Positions 62,420 through 64,000 of a stretch of 64,000 nucleotides of DNA are shown piece by piece. The stretch comes from Planctomycetes bacterium B3_Pla (GTDB lineage Bacteria; Planctomycetota; Phycisphaerae; Sedimentisphaerales; Anaerobacaceae). A model generated the notes under the pieces. It was not told the DNA's origin, did not search any database, and saw only the letters and a list, made by a program, of their open reading frames with translations. The translations under genes and the position numbers were made by a program. The DNA lies in the NCBI GenBank assembly GCA_005223045.1, contig NJBM01000022.1, positions 31,357 to 95,356 on the forward strand, given 5' to 3'. How positions within the stretch are numbered: the first letter of the stretch is position 1; every line of letters begins with the position of its first letter.

Positions 62420-63598
62420 TCATGGACTCTCCGCTGTCTTAAAAGGCTGATGCCATAGACTCCAAGCTGACCACTTGCCCGTTTCGCTTTGCTGACGGAC
62501 ACGGATGTGGTAAATCTTAGAAGAATCAAGCTGTTTCCTGCCTGAAAGCGGGCCGACGAAACACCCGGTATCCTCGCCAACCTCAACGCGCTCCGGTATC
62601 GTCAGCAGGTTGGATTTCCAAACAGTAGCCTTCCCCACATCATCTGCTGCAATCTCTACCTCCCATGCACATTGTTTGCCCAATCCGCGATATGGTGTCT
62701 TTATCAGGACGGGATTTCGGGGACAAATCACCGGCCCGATCAGCTTCGTGGAGATGACGAAATTGTCAATCCACCGAGATTGGGTGACAGGTGAACCCCG
62801 ATTCCAATAAGTCTCAAGAAAAACAGCATTGATGCCATGTTTGGCATAGTTGCCGCGCCAATCCAGGTTTGTGCGCTCAGCCTCCAAGCGTCCATCAATC
62901 CATAACTGGTTCAGTCCATCCTTTTTGCCGGGTGTATTGAGTTTCACTCTGGCCTCGACGCAGACCCATCGGCCGGATTCTTCAGTGCTGTGGAGCTTGA
63001 AACTGGATGCAGGCCTGTTTCCCAGCCACTTTAGATTGCCGAAGTCATTGTATTTCGTGGTCACCACACTATCGCCCCGAACGCCAGTCGCCGGGTCGAG
63101 AGTAAGCGCCTCTCCGCTGCTCCAGACGTGGGCGATCATCCCCTGCGCCCACGTCGGCGAAACAATACTCGTCGCCCGGGACAGCTTGGCGGGGCCGCCC
63201 CCCGTCCAACCGTGTTGATGTTTCACATAAACGCGCCAATATATCTCGTCGTACTGCCGGCCCCTGTTAACAACCTTGCCCGTGGGACTGTCACCGAAAA
63301 ATACCTTGCGGTTGCCCACGCCTCGAGTTCCCTTCTTGTAGAAATTCAACATGGAGCCGCCACTGCCTCCAAATCCCTGGCTCGTATCGATTCTACCCTG
63401 CGATTCCGTGTACTGCTTTTGTGGACCGTCGAAATCATCATACCAGATGACAGCCGCATCGGTTTCCAAGGGACTTGGCCGCAGCGAAACCAAGCTGTCA
63501 ATTCGTGGAGTTGCCGGCAAGGTTTCCGCCCACGCACTACCTAATCCCAATGCCGAAACAACCCCAAGACAACAGGCTAACAGTTCAAGCTTCCTCAT
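62420..63598 (-). CDS. Secreted jelly-roll protein, possible polysaccharide lyase
   Basis: The ATG at 63598 has AGGAGG upstream; 10 further codons are rejected. The 392-residue product has a signal peptide ending near 'SAWAETLPA'. The middle ('YDEIYWRVYVKHQHGWTGGGPAKL', here only DEIYWRVYVKHQHGW; 'GRWVCVEARVKLNTPGKKDG', 'LWIDGRLEAE', 'SRWIDNFVIST') has the pattern of concanavalin-like jelly-roll proteins such as PL14/PL20-type lyases. The C-terminal 100 residues are fibronectin-like ('KIYHIRVRQQSETGKWSAWS'). Activity is not established. Confidence 0.75.
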   Translation of the reverse strand: MRKLELLACCLGVVSALGLGSAWAETLPATPRIDSLVSLRPSPLETDAAVIWYDDFDGPQKQYTESQGRIDTSQGFGGSGGSMLNFYKKGTRGVGNRKVFFGDSPTGKVVNRGRQYDEIYWRVYVKHQHGWTGGGPAKLSRATSIVSPTWAQGMIAHVWSSGEALTLDPATGVRGDSVVTTKYNDFGNLKWLGNRPASSFKLHSTEESGRWVCVEARVKLNTPGKKDGLNQLWIDGRLEAERTNLDWRGNYAKHGINAVFLETYWNRGSPVTQSRWIDNFVISTKLIGPVICPRNPVLIKTPYRGLGKQCAWEVEIAADDVGKATVWKSNLLTIPERVEVGEDTGCFVGPLSGRKQLDSSKIYHIRVRQQSETGKWSAWSLWHQPFKTAESP

Positions 63599-63873
63599 AA
63601 AGCAATCCTCCTGAGAGCATGCGCTCACAAAAACGATTTAATTCTGCACGACTCCGAAACACATATCTCGTGACATCTCAGTCGGCGATCTTTCGATGCG
63701 GCATTTGCCATATTCGGGAGCTGATACATCAGCCACGGTCTCTGATTCAATTAGATTACCAAATCCAGTTGGGATCTTCAAGCGACTTTTTTGGCTGCTT
63801 GGTATGCTCACCGGCAATTTGAACTCTTCCTGACGTGTTACGTTCAGAGTCGGTGAGAGATATTAGGGACAGC
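63599..63873. other. Intergenic region before the insertion sequence
   Basis: No supported gene. TAGGGACA at its right end is also found beside the 61668 element. Confidence 0.4.
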
Positions 63874-64000
63874 GGGGCTGTTGAAAAAGTCCCCTGATTC
63901 TGATATATATATATTATCAGTAGTGGGGGCCAACTTCAAGCACGGAGGCTTAGTTGTGATAGGCAATCAGGAACGCTGGCAGGAAGAGTTGTTTGTTGCT
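63874..64000 (+). mobile_element. Left end of an insertion sequence, continues beyond window
   Basis: GGGGCTGTTGAAAAAGTCCC at 63874-63893 is identical to the ends of the MITE family in this window. It is followed by about 60 AT-rich bases, a GGAGG ribosome site and a coding start at 63956. TIRs of the CTGTTGAAAAA type are typical of IS1182 and some IS5-group elements. Confidence 0.7.
63956..64000 (+). CDS. Transposase N-terminus (partial)
   Basis: Fifteen codons from a GTG (GGAGG 7 bases upstream) read MIGNQERWQEELFVA, which resembles the N-terminus of IS1182/IS5-type planctomycete transposases ('..RWQEDLFVA'). The protein continues past the edge of the window, so the DDE core cannot be checked. 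Confidence 0.5.
   Translation, partial: MIGNQERWQEELFVA

Overview
The window reads as chromosomal DNA of a planctomycete, most likely an uncultivated member of the Phycisphaerae (Sedimentisphaerales-like). The inference rests on a prepilin-like protein with an H-X9-DG tail, a Tat-exported one-Cys sulfatase, a PEP-CTERM protein, LamG, PA14 and 'TYYWRIDE' repeat exoproteins, a protein of the planctomycete 'STGPRT..GK' family, and many carbohydrate-active enzymes. No rRNA gene, complete tRNA gene or CRISPR array was found.

Layout. 1-6.8 kb: a solute-binding membrane protein cut by the left edge, a pseudopilin with a good promoter and long leader, a lipoprotein, a membrane-anchored PL1 pectate lyase, a GNAT acetyltransferase and a LemA pair. 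6.8-17.3 kb (mostly minus): class I amidotransferase-like hydrolase overlapping an ATP-grasp ligase, DUF2007 protein, zinc-ribbon rhomboid, sulfatase, a toroid lyase-like protein, a HEAT-repeat protein and an (alpha/alpha)6 glycosidase. 17.5-26 kb: small exported proteins, FAH-family enzyme, YhcH-type lipoprotein, a 1010-residue LamG protein. 26-36 kb: housekeeping core (membrane pyrophosphatase, rsfS, argS, yjbQ, yggS, SpoIIE-type phosphatase) interrupted by a GIY-YIG remnant and a decayed MNT/HEPN pair. 36-48.7 kb: PEP-CTERM protein, PilX-like protein, acyltransferase, PA14 exoprotein, RRM protein, an HDOD-histidine kinase with an HTH-response regulator, and a repeat-rich membrane protein. 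49-56 kb: a probable selenoprotein, a DUF5060/DUF4038 glycosidase and a DUF547-DUF2064-flavoenzyme/VTT operon. 56-64 kb: GH130 phosphorylase, Gfo/Idh/MocA oxidoreductase, PL10 pectate lyase, truncated GH106, a secreted jelly-roll protein and the left end of an insertion sequence.

The most notable item is the gene at 48989-50407. An in-frame TGA falls exactly on the first cysteine of a thioredoxin-type CxxC motif (FASW-U-RGC), the same frame then stays open for about 400 codons, and a hairpin of bacterial SECIS type follows the TGA. A conventional gene caller would split or truncate this gene.

The intergenic DNA is also rich in structure. There are GTAG-type paired-hairpin REP elements whose stem sequence differs between loci but matches within each locus; three MITE copies sharing ends with the insertion sequence at the right edge; nested palindromes; and a GIY-YIG gene bracketed by inverted palindromic repeats with compensatory changes.

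Functionally the window is dominated by degradation of plant or algal polysaccharide (pectin, rhamnose-containing glycan, mannoside and sulfated glycan) with exported or membrane-anchored enzymes, alongside ordinary housekeeping genes.
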